From: an uncultured Clostridia bacterium
GTDB lineage: Bacteria > Bacillota > Clostridia > Christensenellales > UBA1242
NCBI GenBank assembly: GCA_947630075.1
Contig: CANRGF010000053.1
Span: 1-7,171, forward strand
DNA: 7,171 nucleotides
Direction: 5' to 3'
Positions 1 to 6,007 of this stretch are shown here, piece after piece. The translations under genes and the position numbers were made by a program. The notes below the pieces were generated by a model. That model ran no database searches. It was not told the origin of the DNA and saw nothing but the letters and a program-made list of their open reading frames with translations. Within the stretch, counting starts at the first letter, position 1; every line of letters begins with the position of its first letter.

Positions 1-96
1 ATCGTAGAGATTGACCTTATGCCCTAAATTTGCCAAATAGAGAGCGCATTCGCACCCTGCCAGACCTGCACCAATAATGTTAATTTTTTTGTGCAT
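1..96 (-). CDS. trmFO: TrmFO, tRNA U54 methyltransferase (N-terminal fragment)
   Basis: Only the first 32 codons are in the window; the gene runs off the left edge. TrmFO is a folate- and FAD-dependent enzyme that methylates U54 in the T-loop of tRNA to m5U (ribothymidine). The visible peptide starts MHKKINIIGAGLAGCECAL and ends with HKVNLYD. This is a beta-alpha-beta dinucleotide-binding fold with the GxGxxGxE fingerprint (G9, G11, G14, E16). MnmG and other FAD proteins share that fold. The call rests on the GAGLAG-E pattern right at the N-terminus together with the position directly after topA, the classic Bacillota order. The ATG at 96 lies inside the end of topA with a 17-nt overlap in another frame. 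An AAAGG sequence about 8 nt upstream could serve as ribosome binding site. Co-transcription and translational coupling with topA are inferred. Confidence 0.88.
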   Translation of the reverse strand, partial: MHKKINIIGAGLAGCECALYLANLGHKVNLYD

Positions 97-2152
97 AGCC
101 ACAACCTTTTGTTTGGCAATAAATGCGTTGTGTGTTGGCTAAAAACTTTTTATATAACTGACCTCCGCACTTAGGGCAAACATCACTTAAAGGCAAATCC
201 CACGAAACAAAATCACATTTTGGATAGTTGTTGCAACCAAAAAATAATTTGCCGTGTTTGGAATATTTTGCGCTAACCACGCCCTTGCATTTTGGGCATA
301 CGCCCGTGTCGGTTATCTTATTTTCATTTAAGTTTTTAGTATTTTTGCATTTTGGGAAGTTTGAGCAGGCTAAAAATCTGCCAAATTTGCCTTCTCGATA
401 AACCATTTTTGCCCCACACTTTTCGCAAACCACATCGCTTGGCTCAGGAGCAGATTTCGCGATAGTTATTCCAGATTGTTTGCTTGCATAGTCTAACTGC
501 TTGCTGAAATCAGTGTAGAACCTATCCACAATATCTTGCCATTTAACCTTGCCCAACTCCACATCATCTAGTTCTTTTTCCATGTCGGCAGTAAATTTGA
601 TGTCCATAGCCTGCTTAAAATATTCTTCAAGATATTCTGTTACTTGCACGCCCAATTCGGTTGGCACAAGCGCATTTTTCACGGTTTTGATATATTCCCT
701 ATTAAACAGTGTGGTGATGGTTGCGCCGTAGGTTGAAGGTCTGCCTATGCCCTGCACTTCCATTTCATGAGTTAGCGTGCCGGCAGTGAACCTAACAGGT
801 GGTTTTGTGAACTTTTGCTCTGAATTGATTTTGTTTTTGATGACAATTTCGCCTTCCACTAGGTCTGGAATGTTTATTCCATTTTTCTCTTCATCTTGCG
901 GTTTTATGAGTTTGGTGAAGCCGTCAAAAATCATTGCTTTGCCACTTGAACGGAATTTATAGTCTTCAGCAAGAATGTCAACTGTTAAGCTATCATATTG
1001 CGCCCAACTCATTTGGCTGGCGATGAAACGATTGAAAATTAAGGTGTATAACTTCAAATATTGGTCATCTATTTTGTCCTTTAAATATTCTGGAGTGTAT
1101 TTCAAACTGATTGGGCGGATTGCTTCGTGTGCGTCCTGTGCGTTTTGCTTGCTTGCAAACTCGTTGAACTTGCCCGGATGATATTTCTCTCCATAGTTAT
1201 TTAAGATATATTCTTTTGCCATAAATTGCGCATCTAGGCTAACGCGCGTGCTATCAGTACGGATATAAGTTACAAGTGCGGTTTTGCCCTCGCCCTTAAT
1301 CATAACGCCTTCATATAAAGATTGGGCGGTTTTTGTGTAGCCTGCAACTGTCATTTTGAGCTTTGACAAGGCGTCTTGCTGCAAACTGCTTGTGATATAA
1401 GGTGCTGGCGGTTTTGAATAAGCAACCTGCCTTTTGACAGAGCCGACCTTATATTCGGCACCATCTATCACTGCCAAAATTTTATCCACTTCTTCTTTGG
1501 AGTGAACTTCCAGCTTTTTATCTTTAAACTGCACTAAATCTGCTTTAAACTTTTTTGCACCCTTTTTTAGTTCGGCAGAAATGTTCCAATACTCTTGAGG
1601 GACAAAAGACTGGATAGCCTTTTCTCTATCCACAATTAATTTTAAAGTTACCGACTGAACGCGCCCGGCACTTAGTTTGCCATGAATTTTTTTGGATAGC
1701 AACGGGCTTAACTTATAGCCCATAATTCTATCTAGCACGCGTCTGCCTTGCTGAGCATTGACTAAGTCAAGATTAATTGGTTTAGGGTCTTGAATGCTGG
1801 CATTAACTGCTTTTTTGCTAATTTCGTTGAATGCTGTGCGCACCAAAGCGTCCGGCTTCAAGTTTAAAATCGTTGCCAGATGCCATGCTATTGCCTCTCC
1901 TTCTCGGTCTGGGTCGCTCGCAAGATAAATTGCATCGGCCTTAGAAGCAAGCCTTTTGATTTCTTCAACCGTGGATTTCTTGTTTGGGATTATTTCATAG
2001 GTTGGCTCATAATTATTGTTTAAGTCAATAGCAAAAGAGTTTGCGGGCAAATCTCTCACATGACCTTTTGTGGCAAAAACTGTGTAGTCTGCACCTAAAT
2101 ATTTTTTTATTGATTCTAATTTACCTGGACCTTCTATAAATACTAATTTCAT
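80..2152 (-). CDS. topA: DNA topoisomerase I (type IA)
   Basis: A complete 690-residue protein, the usual size for Bacillota TopA. The enzyme relaxes negative supercoils by cutting one strand through a 5'-phosphotyrosine link and passing the other strand. The Toprim domain spans about residues 1-110, with the acidic metal-binding residues E7, D80, D82 and E84 (DPDREGEAIAWH). The active-site tyrosine is expected at Y296 in TYIRTDSTRVS. Other type IA signatures are LSAGRVQSV (160-168) and GIGRPSTYG. The C-terminus carries three four-cysteine zinc ribbons: C576/579/596/602, C619/622/640/646 and C659/662/679/684. The Toprim glutamate motif reads IEGPGK where VESPAK is usual. The ATG at 2152 follows dprA by 8 nt; its AAGGA Shine-Dalgarno overlaps the dprA stop codon at 5 nt spacing. 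The 3' end overlaps trmFO by 17 nt. Identification is firm. Confidence 0.98.
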   Translation of the reverse strand: MKLVFIEGPGKLESIKKYLGADYTVFATKGHVRDLPANSFAIDLNNNYEPTYEIIPNKKSTVEEIKRLASKADAIYLASDPDREGEAIAWHLATILNLKPDALVRTAFNEISKKAVNASIQDPKPINLDLVNAQQGRRVLDRIMGYKLSPLLSKKIHGKLSAGRVQSVTLKLIVDREKAIQSFVPQEYWNISAELKKGAKKFKADLVQFKDKKLEVHSKEEVDKILAVIDGAEYKVGSVKRQVAYSKPPAPYITSSLQQDALSKLKMTVAGYTKTAQSLYEGVMIKGEGKTALVTYIRTDSTRVSLDAQFMAKEYILNNYGEKYHPGKFNEFASKQNAQDAHEAIRPISLKYTPEYLKDKIDDQYLKLYTLIFNRFIASQMSWAQYDSLTVDILAEDYKFRSSGKAMIFDGFTKLIKPQDEEKNGINIPDLVEGEIVIKNKINSEQKFTKPPVRFTAGTLTHEMEVQGIGRPSTYGATITTLFNREYIKTVKNALVPTELGVQVTEYLEEYFKQAMDIKFTADMEKELDDVELGKVKWQDIVDRFYTDFSKQLDYASKQSGITIAKSAPEPSDVVCEKCGAKMVYREGKFGRFLACSNFPKCKNTKNLNENKITDTGVCPKCKGVVSAKYSKHGKLFFGCNNYPKCDFVSWDLPLSDVCPKCGGQLYKKFLANTQRIYCQTKGCGYAQKN

Positions 2153-2160
2153 AATCTTCC

Positions 2161-3237
2161 TTACGATTTAATATAACTATTGTTGGCGAGTTTTGTGATA
2201 AGCCCTTCCATTTCCATATTCAACAAGGTGGAATTTAACTGATTGATTGGCATGCCTATATGGTCGGCTATTTCTTGGAATGTCTTTTTTTCCGCCATTA
2301 TATAATCTAATATAATTTGCTCGTTTAAGTCAAGTTGAATTGACTGATTTTTTGAATTTTCTTTTTGTATGTTTAGAGTTTCAAGAATGTCATCTGGCGA
2401 CAAAACTAAAGCAGCAGAGCACTCTTTTATGAGCCTATTTGTGCCAACCGACATTGGCGAAGTGATTTTTCCCGGAACTACGAAAATTTCTTTGCCATAA
2501 TTAATTGCATAGTTGATTGTGTGCAAAGAACCGCTCTTTTCTCCCGCCTCTGTTACGAGCACTCCACTAGACAAAGCAGCAATTATTCTATTGCGAATTG
2601 GGAAATAATATGATTGTGGAGCAATGTCTGGCGCATTTTCAGAAATTAAAAGATTGTTTTCTGCCATAGTGCGAGCCAACTGATAGTTTGAGGCGGGATA
2701 GATATGATTTAATCCGCCGGCGAGCACGGCAATGGTTTTGCCACTAACATCAAGGGCGGCTTTATGGGCAATTGTGTCCACACCAACTGCCAACCCAGAA
2801 ACTATTGTTATGTCATTTTGGGCAAGTGCATTAGCAAATTGCTTTGTAACCACGATGCCATAGTCTGTTGGTTTGCGAGTGCCAACGATGCCAACGCACA
2901 AACTATTTAGAAGTTGAATGTTGCCTTTGCAATAAAGGCAAAAAGGTGGAGTGTCTATTTGCTTAAGCAAGTTTGGAAATTTTTCATCGTTGATTGTGAT
3001 GCAAATTATTCCTTTTGCCTGATAAGTTGAAAGGATTTTTTCAAACTTCTCATCGTCAACCGACATCATTCTATTTATTTCTTGCTCGGTGAATAACGAA
3101 CGAGCCAAATCGTTATGCAAAAAAGATTTCTTGATGTCGCTCCCACGAGGGCAAGCATCAAGAAGTTTCTTCTTTTTATTATATGTGGCAAACCCAAACA
3201 GGTCTAGCCAAAGTATGTTTTTATCGTCAATCGTCAT
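2161..3237 (-). CDS. dprA: DNA processing protein DprA (Smf)
   Basis: A complete 358-residue protein. DprA binds ssDNA entering by transformation and loads RecA onto it. It is also widespread in bacteria not known to be transformable. An N-terminal helical SAM-like region (about 1-75) precedes an extended Rossmann fold (about 80-290). Family motifs are VGTRKPTDYG (118-127), SGLAVGVDTIAHKAAL (147-162), AVLAGGLNHIYPASN (170-184) and FPIRNRIIAALSSG followed by VTEAGEKSGSLHT (212-240). The C-terminal stretch (about 303-358, EIADHIGMPINQLNSTLLNME) looks like the winged helix of longer DprA proteins. The ATG lies 1 nt after the comM stop (TAA-T-ATG). No good Shine-Dalgarno is visible; the best match is a weak GGTG. 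Translation is therefore probably coupled to comM by re-initiation, which is inferred. It has no promoter of its own that I can see. Confidence 0.97.
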   Translation of the reverse strand: MTIDDKNILWLDLFGFATYNKKKKLLDACPRGSDIKKSFLHNDLARSLFTEQEINRMMSVDDEKFEKILSTYQAKGIICITINDEKFPNLLKQIDTPPFCLYCKGNIQLLNSLCVGIVGTRKPTDYGIVVTKQFANALAQNDITIVSGLAVGVDTIAHKAALDVSGKTIAVLAGGLNHIYPASNYQLARTMAENNLLISENAPDIAPQSYYFPIRNRIIAALSSGVLVTEAGEKSGSLHTINYAINYGKEIFVVPGKITSPMSVGTNRLIKECSAALVLSPDDILETLNIQKENSKNQSIQLDLNEQIILDYIMAEKKTFQEIADHIGMPINQLNSTLLNMEMEGLITKLANNSYIKS

Positions 3238-3238
3238 A

Positions 3239-4771
3239 TTACACCGTGTATTTTTTATCTAGCGACCTATATTGAATTGCCTCTAAAATATGCTGCTTTT
3301 CAATGTTTTCTTTTCCGTCTAGGTCTGCAATCGTGCGCGCCACTTTCAAAATGCGATTATAGGCGCGAGCGGATAAATTGAGTTTTTTAAAGGCAACCTC
3401 TAAGATTTCAACCGAAGGTTTATCAAGTTTGCAATATTCTTTAAATTCCTTTTCATTCATCTTGGCGTTTGAATAAATTCCACTATTTTTAAAGCGTTTT
3501 AGTTGGACATCACGCGCAGTGTTCACGCGCTTTTTAATCTCCGCACTGCTCTCTTCTAGTTTGAAATTCGTGAGTTCTTCATAATCAACGCTATCAACTT
3601 CAATGTGCAAATCTATGCGGTCTAATAACGGACCACTAATTTTAGATAAATATTTGTGAATGGCTGCAGGAGTGCATTTGCATTCGTGTGTGGTGCTGCC
3701 ATAATAACCGCATGGGCACGGGTTCATGCTGGCAACCAGAATAAAATTGGCAGGATATTGCACCGTTAGTGCATTTCGTGCAACGGTGATATAGCCATCT
3801 TCCATTGGCTGACGCAATGTTTCGATTGTGTTGCGCGCATATTCGGGCAATTCGTCTAAAAACAACACGCCATTATGAGCCAAACTAATTTCGCCCGGCT
3901 TTGCCTTTTGCCCTCCGCCCGTGAGAGCAATCAAGGTGGCGGTGTGGTGCGGACTTCTAAATGGACGCTCGACCACTATGCCCTTTTTGGCGTCTAACAC
4001 GCCGGCAACACTATGAATTTTGGTTACTTCAAGGCTCTCTTCAAATGTCAAATCTGGCAAGATTGAAGGAAAGCACTTCGCTAGCATTGTTTTGCCCGCT
4101 CCTGGTGGGCCAATAAGCATAATGTTATGCCCGCCGGCAGCGGCAATTTCCATGGCACGCTTTGCGCTTGCTTGACCTTTCACATAAGCAAAATCATGCT
4201 TGAAATGGTGCTCTTTAAGGGCACTTTCAAAAGTTTTATTATCATTTGGAGCGATACTTATCTCTCCCTTTAAAAACGAAACAACTTGCCTTAGAGTTTC
4301 AACCGGGTAGACTTCAATCTTATCTATAAAAGCCGCTTCCATTGCATTTTCTTTTGGAATAATAAATTTATTAAAACCCATTTGCTTTGCGGAAATAAGC
4401 ATTGGTAAAATGCCGTTTAATTTCCTAACATCACCATTTAAACTTAACTCACCTAGAACCACATAATCTTTGATGCGAGCATTTTCAATGTCCCCCTGCG
4501 CCACCAAAATGCCAAGTGCAATAGGCAGGTCGTATAAACTGCCCTCTTTTTTTGTGTCTGCCGGAGCAAGATTGATGATGATTTTGTTGATTGGATAATT
4601 AAACGCGCTATTTTTGATGGCTGCACGCACCCTACTTTTGCTCTCTTTAATTGCAGTGTCTGCCAAGCCAACCACATCGTAGCCCGGCAAACCTGCGTTT
4701 ATGTCTAACTCAATAGTTACGGGATAACCTGTTATGCCCGCAATCCCAAATGATAAAATTTTAGATAACAT
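3239..4771 (-). CDS. comM: ComM/YifB-family AAA+ ATPase (Mg-chelatase-like)
   Basis: A complete 510-residue protein of standard family length. In Gram-negative competent bacteria ComM is a hexameric helicase that drives branch migration during integration of transforming DNA; in Bacillota the role is assumed by homology. The N-terminal domain (about 1-165) has the Lon-protease-like S5 fold with the family signature GLPGYDVVGLADTAIKES. The AAA+ core follows: Walker A GPPGAGKT (221-228), Walker B GVLFLDE (301-307), and a probable arginine finger in DRID (R385). A four-cysteine cluster, C352/C354 (NPCPCG) and C364/C366, fits a small zinc site. A Mg-chelatase-type C-terminal helical domain includes LSARAYNRILKVARTIADL. 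The start is fixed by the family N-terminus (MLSKILSFGIAG, compare MLAKVLS). There is no Shine-Dalgarno before this ATG, and a strong promoter lies immediately upstream, so translation is probably leaderless. Confidence 0.97.
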   Translation of the reverse strand: MLSKILSFGIAGITGYPVTIELDINAGLPGYDVVGLADTAIKESKSRVRAAIKNSAFNYPINKIIINLAPADTKKEGSLYDLPIALGILVAQGDIENARIKDYVVLGELSLNGDVRKLNGILPMLISAKQMGFNKFIIPKENAMEAAFIDKIEVYPVETLRQVVSFLKGEISIAPNDNKTFESALKEHHFKHDFAYVKGQASAKRAMEIAAAGGHNIMLIGPPGAGKTMLAKCFPSILPDLTFEESLEVTKIHSVAGVLDAKKGIVVERPFRSPHHTATLIALTGGGQKAKPGEISLAHNGVLFLDELPEYARNTIETLRQPMEDGYITVARNALTVQYPANFILVASMNPCPCGYYGSTTHECKCTPAAIHKYLSKISGPLLDRIDLHIEVDSVDYEELTNFKLEESSAEIKKRVNTARDVQLKRFKNSGIYSNAKMNEKEFKEYCKLDKPSVEILEVAFKKLNLSARAYNRILKVARTIADLDGKENIEKQHILEAIQYRSLDKKYTV

Positions 4772-4777
4772 AATTTG

Positions 4778-4806
4778 ATTTTACAAAATTTGATTAATAT
4801 TGTCAA
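4778..4806 (-). promoter_or_regulatory. Sigma-A promoter of the comM-dprA-topA-trmFO operon
   Basis: The -35 box is TTGACA (4806-4801) and the -10 box is TAAAAT (4783-4778), with a 17-bp spacer: near-perfect housekeeping consensus. Only six bases (CAAATT) separate the -10 box from the comM ATG at 4771. Normal start-site selection, about 7 nt past the -10, puts transcription initiation on the A of the start codon. The message should therefore have no 5' leader. Confidence 0.85.
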
Positions 4807-4837
4807 ACAATTTAAAACATTTGTTCTAATATTATTT

Positions 4838-4862
4838 AAAAAAAAGTGGCGCTATGCCACTT
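4838..4862 (-). terminator. Intrinsic terminator after the HAD gene
   Basis: Read on the minus strand, a 7-bp stem AAGTGGC/GCCACTT encloses a 5-nt loop and runs into an uninterrupted T-tract (eight T including the end of the stem). The first two bases of the stem are the last two bases of the HAD stop codon TAA. It isolates the HAD gene from the comM promoter, whose -35 box lies about 30 bp downstream. Confidence 0.9.
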
Positions 4863-5466
4863 ATGGATTAATTTCAATTTTAACATTTAATTGTGATGCA
4901 AGTTCTTTAAAATCTGCAAATCTTGTTACTCCTTCAGGAGTTTCCAAATTTTTGTTGAAATTGCTTGTTGCAAGGAATGCCTTACCTTTACCTTTTTTTT
5001 GAAAATATTCTTCAACTCGAGATATAATTCCTAAATCATCATCAATAAAGTAATCCGCATCCACTTCATCGCAAATTTTTTCTTTATCTATTCTGCCTAT
5101 GAAAACTTTATCATAAGGGATTTTGTTATCGTTCAACCATTTTAATGTTAATTCGTTTGGATGAACATGCCAATCGGTTGCTCTAGCTGTTGCAATAACT
5201 ATAATATGACCATCTTTATGGAGATGTTGCAATAATTTAACGGCATTCTTTTTGCACGGAAAATGTGCCATCATTTCATCACCATATTGTTTATACCACG
5301 ATTTTGCAGTGTCCATATCCCAATCAAAATTTCTTTCAGCAAAACGACCTTCATAACTGATTTGCTTATAAGGCCAGTTGTGTTCTTTTAAAAATTTGCT
5401 AATATACTCAACACTAAACTCGTGAGTTTTGCTTATAGTGTCATCTAAATCAAAAACAAATATCAT
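4861..5466 (-). CDS. HAD-superfamily phosphatase, putative 5'-nucleotidase (NT5C/YqfW-like)
   Basis: A complete 201-residue protein. The HAD catalytic set is present: motif I FDLDDT with nucleophile D6 and acid/base D8, motif II threonine T93 in IATAR, a lysine for motif III in IDKEK (K128 or K130), and motif IV FIDDD (D142-D144). The cap between motifs I and II is helical and short. The layout, with a KDGHIIVIATAR segment followed by a WLNDNKIPYD segment, resembles the small 5'(3')-deoxyribonucleotidase family (B. subtilis YqfW type). That suggests dephosphorylation of nucleoside monophosphates, but the substrate cannot be read from sequence. No signal peptide is seen, so it is probably cytosolic. 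The ATG has a GGAGG site 5 nt upstream. The gene has its own promoter and terminator and sampled stretches are only about 22-35% GC, lower than comM-topA. It looks like an independent accessory unit. The HAD assignment is strong, the nucleotidase call moderate. Confidence 0.8.
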   Translation of the reverse strand: MIFVFDLDDTISKTHEFSVEYISKFLKEHNWPYKQISYEGRFAERNFDWDMDTAKSWYKQYGDEMMAHFPCKKNAVKLLQHLHKDGHIIVIATARATDWHVHPNELTLKWLNDNKIPYDKVFIGRIDKEKICDEVDADYFIDDDLGIISRVEEYFQKKGKGKAFLATSNFNKNLETPEGVTRFADFKELASQLNVKIEINP

Positions 5467-5485
5467 TTTGCCCTCCGTAATTAGC

Positions 5486-5514
5486 AGTTTAACATAAATT
5501 GTTCAATTTTTCAA
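5486..5514 (-). promoter_or_regulatory. Promoter of the HAD gene, extended -10
   Basis: The -35 box is TTGAAA (5514-5509), the spacer is 17 bp and the -10 box is TAAACT (5491-5486), preceded by TGT to give an extended -10 (TGTTAAACT). It is built like the rplS promoter (TGTTAAAAT). Start of transcription near 5479 would leave a leader of about 13 nt containing the GGAGG ribosome binding site. Confidence 0.7.
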
Positions 5515-5531
5515 TACATTTTTTTATTTTT

Positions 5532-5556
5532 AAAAGAAAAAAGGCATTTCTGCCTT
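5532..5556 (-). terminator. Intrinsic terminator of rplS
   Basis: On the minus strand a 6-bp stem AAGGCA/TGCCTT closes a GAAA tetraloop and is followed by a T-tract (TTTTTTCTTTT). The stem begins with the last two bases of the rplS stop codon, so there is no spacing between coding sequence and terminator. It separates rplS from the HAD promoter. Confidence 0.88.
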
Positions 5557-5896
5557 ATTTAACTTCTTTAACTTTTGCCGCTTTACCTGAAAGATTGCGA
5601 ATGTAATAGATTTTAGCACGACGAACTGAACCCTTTCTAACCACAACAATTTTTGCTATTCTTGGGCTATTCAATGGGAATGTCCTTTCAACGCCAACGC
5701 CAAATGAAATGCGCCTAACGGTGAAGTTTTCTCTAACTCCAGCGCCTTTTCTAGCGATTACAACGCCTTCATAGTTTTGAACACGCTCTTTATCACCTTC
5801 TTTGACTTTGTACGAAACACGCACAGTGTCTCCAATATTAAAAGAAGTGAGGTCGGTTCTAACTTGCTCTTTTTCAAGTTGGTCGATAATAGTCAT
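5555..5896 (-). CDS. rplS: Large-subunit ribosomal protein L19 (bL19)
   Basis: A 113-residue protein, typical for bL19, which sits at the 30S-50S interface and contributes to intersubunit bridges. Family features run through the whole chain: an N-terminal LEKEQVRTDLTSFNIGDTVRV, then YEGVVIARKGAG, FTVRRISFGVGVERTFPLNSP, and a basic VRRAKIYYIRNLSGKAAKVKE C-terminus. The start is set at the ATG at 5896 because an excellent Shine-Dalgarno (GGAGGAGGT) precedes it by about 5 nt, and MTIIDQLEKEQ aligns with known L19 N-termini. The frame stays open upstream to a TTG at 5947 and an ATG at 5911, but those codons fall in the untranslated leader and lack binding sites. In many Bacillota rplS follows trmD and precedes rbgA and rnhB. 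Here it instead lies downstream of rnhB-yraN-cupin and is bounded by its own promoter and terminator. Confidence 0.98.
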   Translation of the reverse strand: MTIIDQLEKEQVRTDLTSFNIGDTVRVSYKVKEGDKERVQNYEGVVIARKGAGVRENFTVRRISFGVGVERTFPLNSPRIAKIVVVRKGSVRRAKIYYIRNLSGKAAKVKEVK

Positions 5897-5900
5897 TTCT

Positions 5901-5909
5901 ACCTCCTCC
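5901..5909 (-). promoter_or_regulatory. rplS ribosome binding site
   Basis: GGAGGAGGT is a near-perfect anti-16S match 5 nt before the ATG at 5896. It decides the start: longer in-frame extensions to 5911 or 5947 would place this site inside the coding region. Confidence 0.9.
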
Positions 5910-5955
5910 ATTGACGTTCTTATGATTGGACCACAGCGGACCGCCAATATTTAAC
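5910..5955 (-). ncRNA. rplS 5' leader, resembles the L19 leader autoregulatory RNA
   Basis: The transcribed leader between the predicted start site (near 5955) and the ribosome binding site contains a closed hairpin: AUUGG (5948-5944) pairs with CCAAU (5929-5925) around the loop CGGUCCGCUGUGGU. CAUAAGAACG follows. A GCGG-UCCGC alternative pairing inside the loop is also possible. From memory, the GGCGGUCCGCUGUG and CAUAAGAAC segments match the conserved core of the low-GC Gram-positive L19 leader family, thought to let L19 repress its own synthesis. That match was not computed here. Leader position, length and GC-rich conserved-looking core inside very AT-rich surroundings support it. Confidence 0.68.
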
Positions 5956-5961
5956 TTGGTT

Positions 5962-5990
5962 ATTTTAACATATAATTTTATAATTTGCAA
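5962..5990 (-). promoter_or_regulatory. rplS promoter, extended -10 with A/T-rich upstream element
   Basis: The -35 box is TTGCAA (5990-5985), the spacer is exactly 17 bp, and the -10 box is TAAAAT (5967-5962) with the extended TG motif (TGTTAAAAT). The 20 bases upstream (6010-5991) are almost pure A and T runs, like the UP elements of ribosomal promoters. The promoter starts 18 bp after the cupin stop codon. I see no convincing terminator in between, so readthrough from the upstream operon may add to rplS transcription. Confidence 0.85.
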
Positions 5991-6007
5991 GTGTTTTTTA
6001 AAAAATT

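Noticed and set aside
549..1181. Short plus-strand open frames of 60-68 codons inside topA.
   Set aside because: They are antisense to a firmly identified gene, have no family resemblance, and no binding site or promoter was noticed.
4453..4677. Second minus-strand open frame inside comM.
   Set aside because: It is an alternate frame of a conserved domain with composition unlike a real protein.
4805..4824. AACAA/TTGTT inverted repeat next to the comM -35 box as an operator.
   Set aside because: Five-base arms in an AT-rich region are expected by chance, and no second copy was seen at the other promoters.
4775..5002. Plus-strand 75-codon open frame across the HAD terminator.
   Set aside because: It runs antisense through the terminator and the 3' end of the HAD gene, and has no recognisable protein features.
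5897..5947. N-terminal extension of rplS to the TTG at 5947 or the ATG at 5911.
   Set aside because: It would put the perfect ribosome binding site and the structured leader inside the coding region. The added residues do not resemble L19, and neither upstream codon has a binding site.
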